Origin: Streptomyces noursei
GTDB taxonomy: Bacteria > Actinomycetota > Actinomycetes > Streptomycetales > Streptomycetaceae
DNA: 64,000 nt
Direction: 5' to 3'
NCBI RefSeq assembly: GCF_016917755.1
Contig: NZ_CP070326.1
Location: 9,424,001-9,488,000, forward strand
The notes beneath the pieces are model-generated. The model was not told the origin of the DNA. It saw nothing but the letters and a program-made list of their open reading frames with translations, and searched no databases. The position numbers and the translations under genes are program-made. Below, piece after piece: positions 7,092-14,292 of the stretch; position 1 is the first letter of the stretch; each line of letters opens with the position of its first letter.

Positions 7092-9935
7092 TCAGTCGAC
7101 GATGATGCCCGGGTGGCAATGGTCATGATTCCATCCGGGCTGGATCGCGTATCCGCAGTAGCAGAGCCCGGACCGGGCGGGCTTGCCCTCGGAGCGACGG
7201 CGCAGTGCCACCGCGAGCGGCTGCCGAGCGAGCCACGCCCCGGCGTCCTCGCCCTCCCAGCGGCCCAGTGCTTCGGGGGAGGCGGCCAGCCCGTCCACCA
7301 GCGTCGCGAAGATGTCGTCGGCCTGCCGGAGGAGGAAGCGCAGCACATTGCCGCAGTACCGCGGCTCCATGTCGTCGAGGCGGTGGCGGCGGTCCTGGGC
7401 GTCCTGCCAGACCTCGTCCTGGTTGAGGAGGGTCACGTAGTGCTCCTCCATGGTCCAGGACCGGGGTCTCCCGTCGGCCTGGCAGGTCTGCTGGTTCCGT
7501 ACGGCCTCGTATGACGTGCGTGCCTTGCGCAGCAGTTCCTCGAACCGGGCAGGGCGTTCCGCCGCGAGCCGCTGATATACGTCCCTGGCCTCCCCGGTGA
7601 CGGCCAGGGCTTCCTCCTTGTGCCCGCTGCGCGAGAGGTAGGAGCCGAGGGTGGAAAGGACTCCGGCCAACTCCGGTTCATGGGCGGTGGGGTTGACGGC
7701 GGCCAGCTTCCGGTGGATCCCGGCGGCCTCCCTCAAAGCGGACAGCGCGTCCTCGCGACAGCGGGCGCCCCACAGATAGACCCCCAGATTGCCCAGGGAC
7801 ACCGCCAGGTCGGACTCGTCCACGGCCATGGAGCGGGTGAGGTCGGACAGGTGCGCCGCGGGCTCGGCGGCCACCAGCCGTCGGATGGTCTCGACGGCCC
7901 GCTCCGCGGCGGTGCGGGCGTCCGTCCAGCGACGCAGTCGAAAGGAGGCGACGGCCGCATTGGACAGGGCCACTGCCAGGCCCGGTTCGTAAACCGCGGG
8001 ATCTTCCACCGCCAGCCGGTGGAAGATCCCCGCGGCCTGCTGGGCGGCAGCCAGGGCCTCCTGCTGTTTTCGCGTCTCCGTCATGATGTCACCGAGTTGG
8101 ACGAGGGAGAGCGCCAGGCCCGGTTCATGGGTTTCGGGGTCGGCGGCGGCCAGTCGCCTGAAGATGGCAACCGCTTCCTCGGCCGCCCGGCAGCTCGCGT
8201 CGGTGAGGTCCAGTTGGGCGGCACATCCGCTCAACTGGACCAGTGCTGCGGCAAGTTCGGCTTCGTGCGCGGCAGGTTCGGCGACCGCCGACTGCCGGAA
8301 GATGTCGACCGCCCGTTCGGTGGCCGCCATGGCCTCCTCGCGGTGTCCCGCCCGGGCCATCCGGAACCCGAGGTTCTGGTGCAGCCGGGCGTGTTGGGCG
8401 GGGTCGTCCGTGGCGGCGAGCCGATGGCGGGTGAGGCGTTGGGTGAAGGCCGCGATCCCGGCGTCGAGGTCCACCTGGCCGCGCCCGGGAATGTGCGCGT
8501 CGATCGCCTCCAACACGGCGGTATCGAGGTCGCAGGCGGCGAGCGCGCTCAGCGCGGCGGCGCCCGCGGCGAGGGCGAGGGCCGGGTCGGCGCGCAGCAC
8601 GGCTTCGAGGTGCCGGACCGCGTGCGGCCAGCGGTGCGGCGCCGCCGCCGAGGCCAGGAAGGTCAGCACGCGCGCGGTGTGCCCGGGCGGCGCGCCCTGC
8701 CCGTCGCGGGCGACGAGCGTGCGGGTGGTGTCCGCCGCCCAGGGCGCGGCGGGATAGCCGGTGGCGTCGTGCCCGGGGAGGCTCAGGGCGAGGAAGTCCT
8801 CGGCGAGCCGGTCGGGATAGAGCGGCTCCAGGACGGCGCCGGACTCCGCTGCCGGATAGCACGTGGTGTGGTCGGCCAGCAGCCGTCCGGGATGCTCCAG
8901 GCCGAGACTGCTCAGCAGTGCGGTGCCGTTCGCGTACGTGGTGGCTCCGGTGAGGGCTGCGGTGAAGACCACATGGCCCATGGCACCGGGCGGTGTCGTG
9001 TAGTCCAGGCCCTCCAGGCGGTTCTCGTAGAGCTGGGTCCAGTGCCGGCGTTCGCGGTCGAGCAGGTACGCGGACAGGCCCGCCATGTCCTGCGGGGGCC
9101 GGCTGCCCCGGGTGTGGGCGTCGACCGCCACCAGAGCGGCCATGTGCAGCGCCAGGACGAGCCCGAAGTCCGGCCGGTGCAGATAGCCGGGCGGTTCGAT
9201 GACGGACGGGTCGGCGAGTCCGTAGCGGGCCGCGAAGCAGTCCCGGGCGACGAGGAACATGGCCCGCCGCACGCCGAGTTCACCGCCCCGGTCGTCGAGC
9301 GGGGGCAGCGCCAGGTCTTCCGTGGCTGCCTCCGCCTCCTCAAGGGCGGCCCGCACGGCGGGCCAGGGGGCGACCGACCGGCCCAGGAGCAACACCCGGG
9401 TCGGCAGCGGACGGTGGAGCAGCTGGTTGCTCAGCAGCCAGGTCAGGTGGGAGAGCGGCCAGCGGTCGGCGTAGTCGACGACCAGTAGCAGCCCGGCGGC
9501 ACCGTCGAGGCGCAGGTCCTGGCTTCCCGGGCTCGGTCGGATCGTCCCGGAGCCATGGGTGGCCGTGACGACCTTCCAGCCCGCCGCGGCGCTGTCGGCG
9601 GCGAACCGGGCCGCCAGCCGGGTCTTGCCCTGCCCGCCGGGGCCGTGCAGCCAGGTGGCCGCGAGGCGCGGGCCGTCGCCGTCCCGCCATGCGGCCAGTC
9701 CGGCCCGCTCCCGGTCGCGGCCGGTGAAGTCCACGACCTGGAAACGGGCGTTGAGCAGGCGGCTGGGCTGGGCGGTCAGCCACGCGGCGTCCCGACCCGC
9801 GGGGCCGGCGGGCTGACCGTACTCGGAGAGCAGGTAGACCGGCCCCCGGTCGGGAAAGACGTGCAGATCGGCACCGATGACGCCGTACCCGAAACCGTTC
9901 TCGACGCGGACGACTTGCCCGGGCCCGGAATCCAT
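7092..9935 (-). CDS. STAND-type P-loop NTPase with TPR repeats and N-terminal Gly/beta motif
   Basis: A 947-aa protein starting at ATG 9935, five bases after the stop of the small upstream gene; GGAGAGG precedes the start. Residues 15-27 read FGYGVIGADLHVF, a short motif recurrent at the N-termini of streptomycete STAND proteins. A P-loop (GPGGQGKT, 98-105) and a Walker B (LLLVVDYAD, 149-157) follow, then helical regions and from about 520 a long series of TPR-like repeats (EEAMAATERAVDIFRQ and similar). The last 30 residues hold a Cys/His cluster (CYCG, then NHDHCH) that could bind metal. STAND proteins act as ligand-triggered oligomeric switches; the TPR array is the usual sensor. Function is inferred from architecture. 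Confidence 0.87.
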   Translation of the reverse strand: MDSGPGQVVRVENGFGYGVIGADLHVFPDRGPVYLLSEYGQPAGPAGRDAAWLTAQPSRLLNARFQVVDFTGRDRERAGLAAWRDGDGPRLAATWLHGPGGQGKTRLAARFAADSAAAGWKVVTATHGSGTIRPSPGSQDLRLDGAAGLLLVVDYADRWPLSHLTWLLSNQLLHRPLPTRVLLLGRSVAPWPAVRAALEEAEAATEDLALPPLDDRGGELGVRRAMFLVARDCFAARYGLADPSVIEPPGYLHRPDFGLVLALHMAALVAVDAHTRGSRPPQDMAGLSAYLLDRERRHWTQLYENRLEGLDYTTPPGAMGHVVFTAALTGATTYANGTALLSSLGLEHPGRLLADHTTCYPAAESGAVLEPLYPDRLAEDFLALSLPGHDATGYPAAPWAADTTRTLVARDGQGAPPGHTARVLTFLASAAAPHRWPHAVRHLEAVLRADPALALAAGAAALSALAACDLDTAVLEAIDAHIPGRGQVDLDAGIAAFTQRLTRHRLAATDDPAQHARLHQNLGFRMARAGHREEAMAATERAVDIFRQSAVAEPAAHEAELAAALVQLSGCAAQLDLTDASCRAAEEAVAIFRRLAAADPETHEPGLALSLVQLGDIMTETRKQQEALAAAQQAAGIFHRLAVEDPAVYEPGLAVALSNAAVASFRLRRWTDARTAAERAVETIRRLVAAEPAAHLSDLTRSMAVDESDLAVSLGNLGVYLWGARCREDALSALREAAGIHRKLAAVNPTAHEPELAGVLSTLGSYLSRSGHKEEALAVTGEARDVYQRLAAERPARFEELLRKARTSYEAVRNQQTCQADGRPRSWTMEEHYVTLLNQDEVWQDAQDRRHRLDDMEPRYCGNVLRFLLRQADDIFATLVDGLAASPEALGRWEGEDAGAWLARQPLAVALRRRSEGKPARSGLCYCGYAIQPGWNHDHCHPGIIVD

Positions 9936-9940
9936 GCGGC

Positions 9941-10378
9941 TCAATGCGCCTCTCCGCTGCCGTCCCTCCGTCCAGGTGCCGTCTGGTGCACGATGACGTT
10001 GCCACCCTGGACCGCGAAGACCTGACCACCGTCCTTCGCGACGTTGTTCTGGACCCATGCCCGCTGGTCCTCGGGCAGGCGGTCCCGGATCTCGCCGATC
10101 AGCTCCTGAAGGTCACCGGCGGCGTCCGGGTACTCGTCCAGCAGCGACTCCAGCTCCAGCAGCCACACGGGAAGCAGGCTCTGGCGCACCCGCTCGGTGT
10201 CGCCGGCCCGCTCGATCAGCGCCACGTGATTGTCCAGTTGGGCCTCGATGGCCGACTGCTGGTCCTGCCCGCGACGGCGGAACAGCCTCGCGATCCCGCC
10301 ACGCGCAACCGCCCAGGAGTCCGTGGCCATGGCCCCGACCACGGTGGTTCCCCCGGCCAGAATCAGTTCCTCCAGCAT
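9941..10378 (-). CDS. Small helical protein with C-terminal amyloid-like motif; candidate effector partner of the STAND NTPase
   Basis: A 145-aa protein; ATG 10378 is preferred, 5 bases after a G5 run, although 10381 and 10405 are possible. The N-terminus (MLEELILAGGTTVVGAM) is a hydrophobic Gly-rich helix, and the middle is predicted helical (LLPVWLLELESLLDEY). The C-terminal tail has GGQVFAVQGGNVIVHQ (residues 117-132). This tail aligns without gaps to the motif at residues 17-27 of the downstream STAND protein. In known bacterial NLR-like pairs, a short amyloid motif sits at the effector C-terminus and the NTPase N-terminus, and the effector's helical domain can attack membranes. The resemblance is by eye; no family search was made. 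It is the first gene of a likely three-gene operon. Confidence 0.6.
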   Translation of the reverse strand: MLEELILAGGTTVVGAMATDSWAVARGGIARLFRRRGQDQQSAIEAQLDNHVALIERAGDTERVRQSLLPVWLLELESLLDEYPDAAGDLQELIGEIRDRLPEDQRAWVQNNVAKDGGQVFAVQGGNVIVHQTAPGRRDGSGEAH

Positions 10379-10718
10379 CATGTCCCCCTCGCCCTGCGAT
10401 CCCATGATCGCTTCCGTGAAAGGACATTATCCATCGGCCCTGGCGACCAGCCATGGCGCCGCCGGTGAGACGACCGCGCCTGCACCGCCCACGCCTGACT
10501 GAGGAACTGAATGCGGACGTGGCTGGCGAAGGAGGTGGTCACGTGCTGCCAGTCGGTGGAGACGGCTTCTCCTTGATGCGCTGCACGCGGTCCTGCTCGT
10601 CGACGCCCCATGGCCAGGTGGGGCTTCTTCGTCGGTGAAGTTCAACCTGGCTGGAACGCCAGTCGGTAGTGCGAACCGTGCACGTTCTCAGTGCAGTTGA
10701 TGACGTGGCACCGCGTGT
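10379..10718. other. Intergenic stretch without a recognised gene
   Basis: About 340 bp between the start of the small STAND-partner gene and the end of the DyP peroxidase gene. Short open frames exist on both strands, but none has a convincing ribosome site or a recognisable motif. It should contain the promoter of the STAND operon, transcribed leftward. No clear terminator hairpin was seen for the peroxidase gene, which also runs leftward into this stretch. Confidence 0.5.
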
Positions 10719-11876
10719 TCAGCCGAACAGCCTTGAGCCGAGCGGGTGTTGTCGGTCGAAGCCGGCGAGGATCAGGAATGTCGCGCTGGCGGTTGTGGTG
10801 GTGAATTGCAGCAGTGCGTCGGAGATGTCCATGTGGGTGAGGGTGGCGGTGAAGGTCCGCAGGTCGTTCTGGAAGCTGATGAAGAGCAGGCCGGGGGCGG
10901 GCTCGTCGGTGCTGTAGGAGCGGCGGAGCATGAGGCCGGTGCCGACCACGGCGGGGTTCGCCCTGCGCACATGGGCGTCCGCGGGGACGAGGTAGCGTCC
11001 GTCCGGTGTCTTGGCGCCGAGTTCGGGGCTGGTGGCGACGGTGCCGCCGGAGAGGGGGACGCCGGTGGCGCGGCGCCGCCCGAAGACCGCTTCCTGCCGG
11101 GCTACGGGCAGGGCGGCGAACCGCGGCAGGTCGAGTTCCATGCGCCGCAGTACAGCGAGGGTGCCGCCGGCGACCGCGGGGGGCCCGGCCAGCCACAGGT
11201 CGCGTTGTTGTTCGGCGGTCGTGTGCGGGCCCACGATGCCGTCGATGAAACCGAGCGGGTTCCGCGGCGCGGTGAGGCCGTTGCCGACCGGCACGTTCGT
11301 ACCGCGGCGTGCGGACTGCCGCCAGCGTTCGTGGATGCGGTCACCGGCCTGGTCCAGGAGCGCGGCGGCGGCGACCGGCAGGAGCAGCGGGTCGCTGGCG
11401 CAGACCTGTATCAGCAGGTCCCCGCCGCGTGCCGGTGGGGCGATCCGTTCGCGGGAGAATTGCGGGAGGTCGGCCGCGCCGGGCAGTGCGGCGCCGGCCG
11501 TGCGCACCAGCCGGGGGCCCACGCCGACGGTGACGGTGAGGTCGCCCGGCGGCAGGCCCAGCAGTCGAGGGTCGGTCCCCGTGGTGAGTGTGCGGATGGC
11601 CTGGCCGAGTTCGGCCAGTAGCGGACCGGCGGCCGCGGGGGTGGCGAGGTCGGCGACCACGGCGAGCAGGTTGGGCTGGGCCGGCTGCGGGAGCGTGATG
11701 CCTGCCTGGTGCCGGCCCGTCGCCGGAACCGGCATGGGTGTGGCCGCCGCGCAAGGGGCGTGCCGGCCCGGCTGGGCGGAGTCCGAGGTGCACCCGGCGG
11801 TCAGACCGGCGGCCACCATGGCGCCGGTGACATCGAGGAACGTGCGGCGTGACGGGTGCTGATCGGCACGGTGCAT
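10719..11876 (-). CDS. Dye-decolorizing (DyP-type) heme peroxidase, Tat-exported
   Basis: A 385-aa protein. The N-terminus has a twin-arginine signal (SRRTFLDVTGAMVAAGLTAGC), and the Cys directly after it could be lipidated. The DyP signature GFIDGI lies near the middle and carries the distal Asp of this family. DAHVRRANP followed by MLRRSY supplies the proximal heme His and the conserved Arg region. Length and layout fit EfeB/DyP class A enzymes, which use H2O2 to oxidise dyes, lignin-like phenols or heme. It is divergent from a beta-helix lipoprotein gene with 87 bp between starts. No iron-uptake EfeU/EfeO genes lie alongside, so an EfeB role in iron uptake is not supported here. Confidence 0.9.
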   Translation of the reverse strand: MHRADQHPSRRTFLDVTGAMVAAGLTAGCTSDSAQPGRHAPCAAATPMPVPATGRHQAGITLPQPAQPNLLAVVADLATPAAAGPLLAELGQAIRTLTTGTDPRLLGLPPGDLTVTVGVGPRLVRTAGAALPGAADLPQFSRERIAPPARGGDLLIQVCASDPLLLPVAAAALLDQAGDRIHERWRQSARRGTNVPVGNGLTAPRNPLGFIDGIVGPHTTAEQQRDLWLAGPPAVAGGTLAVLRRMELDLPRFAALPVARQEAVFGRRRATGVPLSGGTVATSPELGAKTPDGRYLVPADAHVRRANPAVVGTGLMLRRSYSTDEPAPGLLFISFQNDLRTFTATLTHMDISDALLQFTTTTASATFLILAGFDRQHPLGSRLFG

Positions 11877-11963
11877 GGTGTGCAGAGTGCCACACCCGAA
11901 TCGTGCGTGTCGGTCAACCTCCTTATTCTGGCGGGGAATTGGCCGTCGTGCCAGACTGGGATC

Positions 11964-13301
11964 ATGCCTCGATTAGGTCTTCGCGTGGTGGCCGCGGTGC
12001 TGGGCACGCTGACGCTCGTGGTCGGCTGCGGCGGCGACGGTGGATCGGGCAGCGGCCGGCGTCCGGCCGGCGCGCAGGTGACGATCCGCGTGCCGGCCGA
12101 TGCCCCGACGATCTCGGCTGCGGTGTCGTTGGCCCGGCCCGGTGACCTGGTGCTGGTCGCTCCGGGCGTGTACCACGAGTCGGTGAAGATCGGCACGGCT
12201 CGCATCACCCTGCGCGGCGCGTCCCGGGACAAGGTCGTCATCGACGGGCGGTTGCAGCAGCCGAACGGTGTCGTCGTCGCGGCGCCCGGGGTGGCCGTGC
12301 AGAACCTGACCGTGCAGAACAACACGCAGAACGGGGTGCTGGTCACCGGTTCGGCGAAGGCGGCCGGCGGGCTGCCGGGGCATTCCGGCGGCTACGACAC
12401 CGGCGATGAGCCCGTCACCTTCCTGAAGTCGTTCCTGGTCTCGCATGTGACCGCGACCCGCAACGGCCTGTACGGCATCTACGCGTTCTCCGCGCAGAAC
12501 GGTGTCATCGAGCATTCGTACGCGTCGGGCGGGGCCGACTCGGGGATCTATGTCGGGCAGTGCAAGCCGTGTCACATCGTGGTGCGGGACAACGTCGCCG
12601 AACTCAACGCGGTCGGCTACGAAGGCACCAACGCCAGTGGCGACATGTACGTGGTCGGCAACCGCCTTGTCGGTAACCGGGTCGGCCTGACCACCGACTC
12701 CGACCACCAGGAGAAGCTGCTCCCGCAGCGGGGCGCCGTCATCGCGGGCAATCTGATCGCCGCCAACCAGCAGAAGGCCACCCCGGAGCAGGCCGACGGC
12801 GGGTGGGGCACCGGCGTCGGCATCGACGGCGGCAGCGACAACCAGTTCATCCGCAACCGCATCGCCGACAACAGCAACGCCGGGCTGGTGATCACCGCAA
12901 CCGCCGACATGGCTCCGGTCGGCAACCAGATCGTGGACAACACCTTCACCGGCAACGGCGTCGACGTCGGCTGGACGTTCCCCACCGCCACCCGGGGACG
13001 GGACAACTGTCTGCGCGGCAACGCCCTGCGGACCACCGTGCCGGCCGGGCTCGCGGCAGCCGCGTCCTGCCCGCTCCCGGCCAAGTCGCCCTCGCCGGCC
13101 GGCAGGTGGGCGATGCCGACGGCACCCGGTGGCATCCCGTTCACCGAGGTCGCGGCACCTGGTCCACAGCCGCAGTTCCCCCACGCCGCCACTACGGGCG
13201 CCACCGCTGTCCCGGCCGTTCCGGCCCTACCGGACACGGCAGGCATCCCGCTGCCGTCGGTGTCCCTGCTCGCCGCGCACGCACGGGTGGGGACCTCCTG
13301 A
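11964..13301 (+). CDS. Right-handed parallel beta-helix lipoprotein
   Basis: A 445-aa protein with start ATG 11964. The first 20 residues form a lipoprotein signal ending in the lipobox-like LVVGC, so it is likely anchored outside the membrane. Residues about 40-385 are successive beta-helix rungs: PADAPTISAAVSLARPGDLVLVAPGVY opens the fold and later repeats have the N-x-I/L/V pattern (NGLYGIY, NAVGYEGT, NRLVGNRVGL). NosD-like and carbohydrate-active proteins share this fold, but no catalytic residues can be assigned. The tail is Pro/Ala-rich. It is divergent from the DyP gene, and its stop lies 8 bp from the end of the convergent downstream gene. Confidence 0.85.
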   Translation: MPRLGLRVVAAVLGTLTLVVGCGGDGGSGSGRRPAGAQVTIRVPADAPTISAAVSLARPGDLVLVAPGVYHESVKIGTARITLRGASRDKVVIDGRLQQPNGVVVAAPGVAVQNLTVQNNTQNGVLVTGSAKAAGGLPGHSGGYDTGDEPVTFLKSFLVSHVTATRNGLYGIYAFSAQNGVIEHSYASGGADSGIYVGQCKPCHIVVRDNVAELNAVGYEGTNASGDMYVVGNRLVGNRVGLTTDSDHQEKLLPQRGAVIAGNLIAANQQKATPEQADGGWGTGVGIDGGSDNQFIRNRIADNSNAGLVITATADMAPVGNQIVDNTFTGNGVDVGWTFPTATRGRDNCLRGNALRTTVPAGLAAAASCPLPAKSPSPAGRWAMPTAPGGIPFTEVAAPGPQPQFPHAATTGATAVPAVPALPDTAGIPLPSVSLLAAHARVGTS

Positions 13302-13308
13302 ACAGCGG

Positions 13309-14115
13309 CTACCGCGTCGGGGCGGCTCCGGGCACCGCCTTGACCGGAACGTACTTCTGGGTGTCGAAATCGATGACCACCGGCTGCGACGCGGACCCCA
13401 CGTCGACACGGACCCGGTACATGGTGCCGTCCGAGCCGACCCAGTAGCGCACGCTGCCCCCGGTACCGGAGCGGTCACGGGAGGACGGCCCGGTCATGAC
13501 GTCCACCCGATGCCCGTCCACCTCGTCCCGTCCCCGCCAGGCGGCGCCGTTCTGCGGCAGCAGTTCGGCGTTGTCCGGCCGGTCGCTGCCGAGCCGGAGC
13601 GCGATGGCCAACGCACTGTCCAGCGAACTGCCGGACGACTGCAGCGGACGGCCGTACCAGCCCGAGCGGGGCGGCGACGCGGGGGCGTGCGCGGGGGCGT
13701 GCGCCGTCGGGTGGACGAACACCGAGGTAGCCGTCCACTCGATCAACCCGTCGCTGGAGGTGTCGCGCCCGGTGCCGTGCACCACGCCGTAACCGGCTTT
13801 GCCCCGGTAGTCGACGGACCCGGTGACGATCAGCCCGCCGGCGGTGCCCGGCACGGTGATCGTCACCGCGCGGCCGTGCGCCTCGTAGTTGCGGAACCGG
13901 GTGATCGCCAGCCGGTTCGCCTCGTCCGAGGTCAGTGCGCGCGGACCGCTGGCGCCGGAGCCGCCGCCGGCGACCAGGAACGCGGCCGCCGCGACGGCCG
14001 CCGCGACGATGACGGCGGCCGCCCAGCGCGGCCGCAGCCATCGGCGCCGGTCAGCCGCACGGCGCGGTGGAGCCTGCCGGATTCTCGCGCTCCGCACGCG
14101 GCTCGACGCTGACAC
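13309..14115 (-). CDS. Membrane-anchored extracytoplasmic protein of unknown function
   Basis: A 268-aa protein with a basic N-terminus (RRAADRRRWLRPRW), one transmembrane segment of Ala/Val residues (about 31-50) and a soluble domain outside the cell. The domain contains TNE-like helices (ALTSDEANRLAITRFRNYEAHG) and beta strands with DYRGKAGYGVVHG, and ends with a VRYWVGSDGTMYRVRVDVGS segment, a pattern like lipoproteins that carry ligands between membrane and wall. A Pro/Ala linker (PTAHAPAHAPASPP) lies mid-way. No enzyme motif was seen. It faces the beta-helix gene tail-to-tail. Confidence 0.7.
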   Translation of the reverse strand: MSASSRVRSARIRQAPPRRAADRRRWLRPRWAAAVIVAAAVAAAAFLVAGGGSGASGPRALTSDEANRLAITRFRNYEAHGRAVTITVPGTAGGLIVTGSVDYRGKAGYGVVHGTGRDTSSDGLIEWTATSVFVHPTAHAPAHAPASPPRSGWYGRPLQSSGSSLDSALAIALRLGSDRPDNAELLPQNGAAWRGRDEVDGHRVDVMTGPSSRDRSGTGGSVRYWVGSDGTMYRVRVDVGSASQPVVIDFDTQKYVPVKAVPGAAPTR

Positions 14116-14230
14116 TCTTCTGATTTCCCCTCTCCCTCACCCCACTGGTCGGCCGGCGTGCGGTTGCGGCGACACTCGGCAGTCCGGTGGCGGACGGCGC
14201 CGGGGCCGGCCCTCGTGGACCGGCCGAGAC

Positions 14231-14276
14231 GTGATCTGCCCGCCCGCGCCCTCCGGATCGCGGGCGGGCAGATCAC
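14231..14276 (-). terminator. Strong hairpin after the SdrD-type gene
   Basis: A perfect 18-bp inverted repeat (arms 14231-14248 and 14259-14276, starting GTGATCTGCCCGCC) with a 10-base loop lies 17 bp beyond the stop of the minus-strand surface protein gene. In Streptomyces, hairpins of this type terminate transcription without a long U run. It could act in both directions. Confidence 0.8.
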
Positions 14277-14292
14277 TGTTGTTCGGTTCGTT

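Noticed and set aside
3897..7514. A very long open frame on the strand opposite the helicase gene
   Set aside because: G/C third-position bias of the true minus-strand gene creates long opposite-strand frames. Its residues are Arg/Gly/Ala-rich without motifs, while the helicase frame has complete, ordered motifs.
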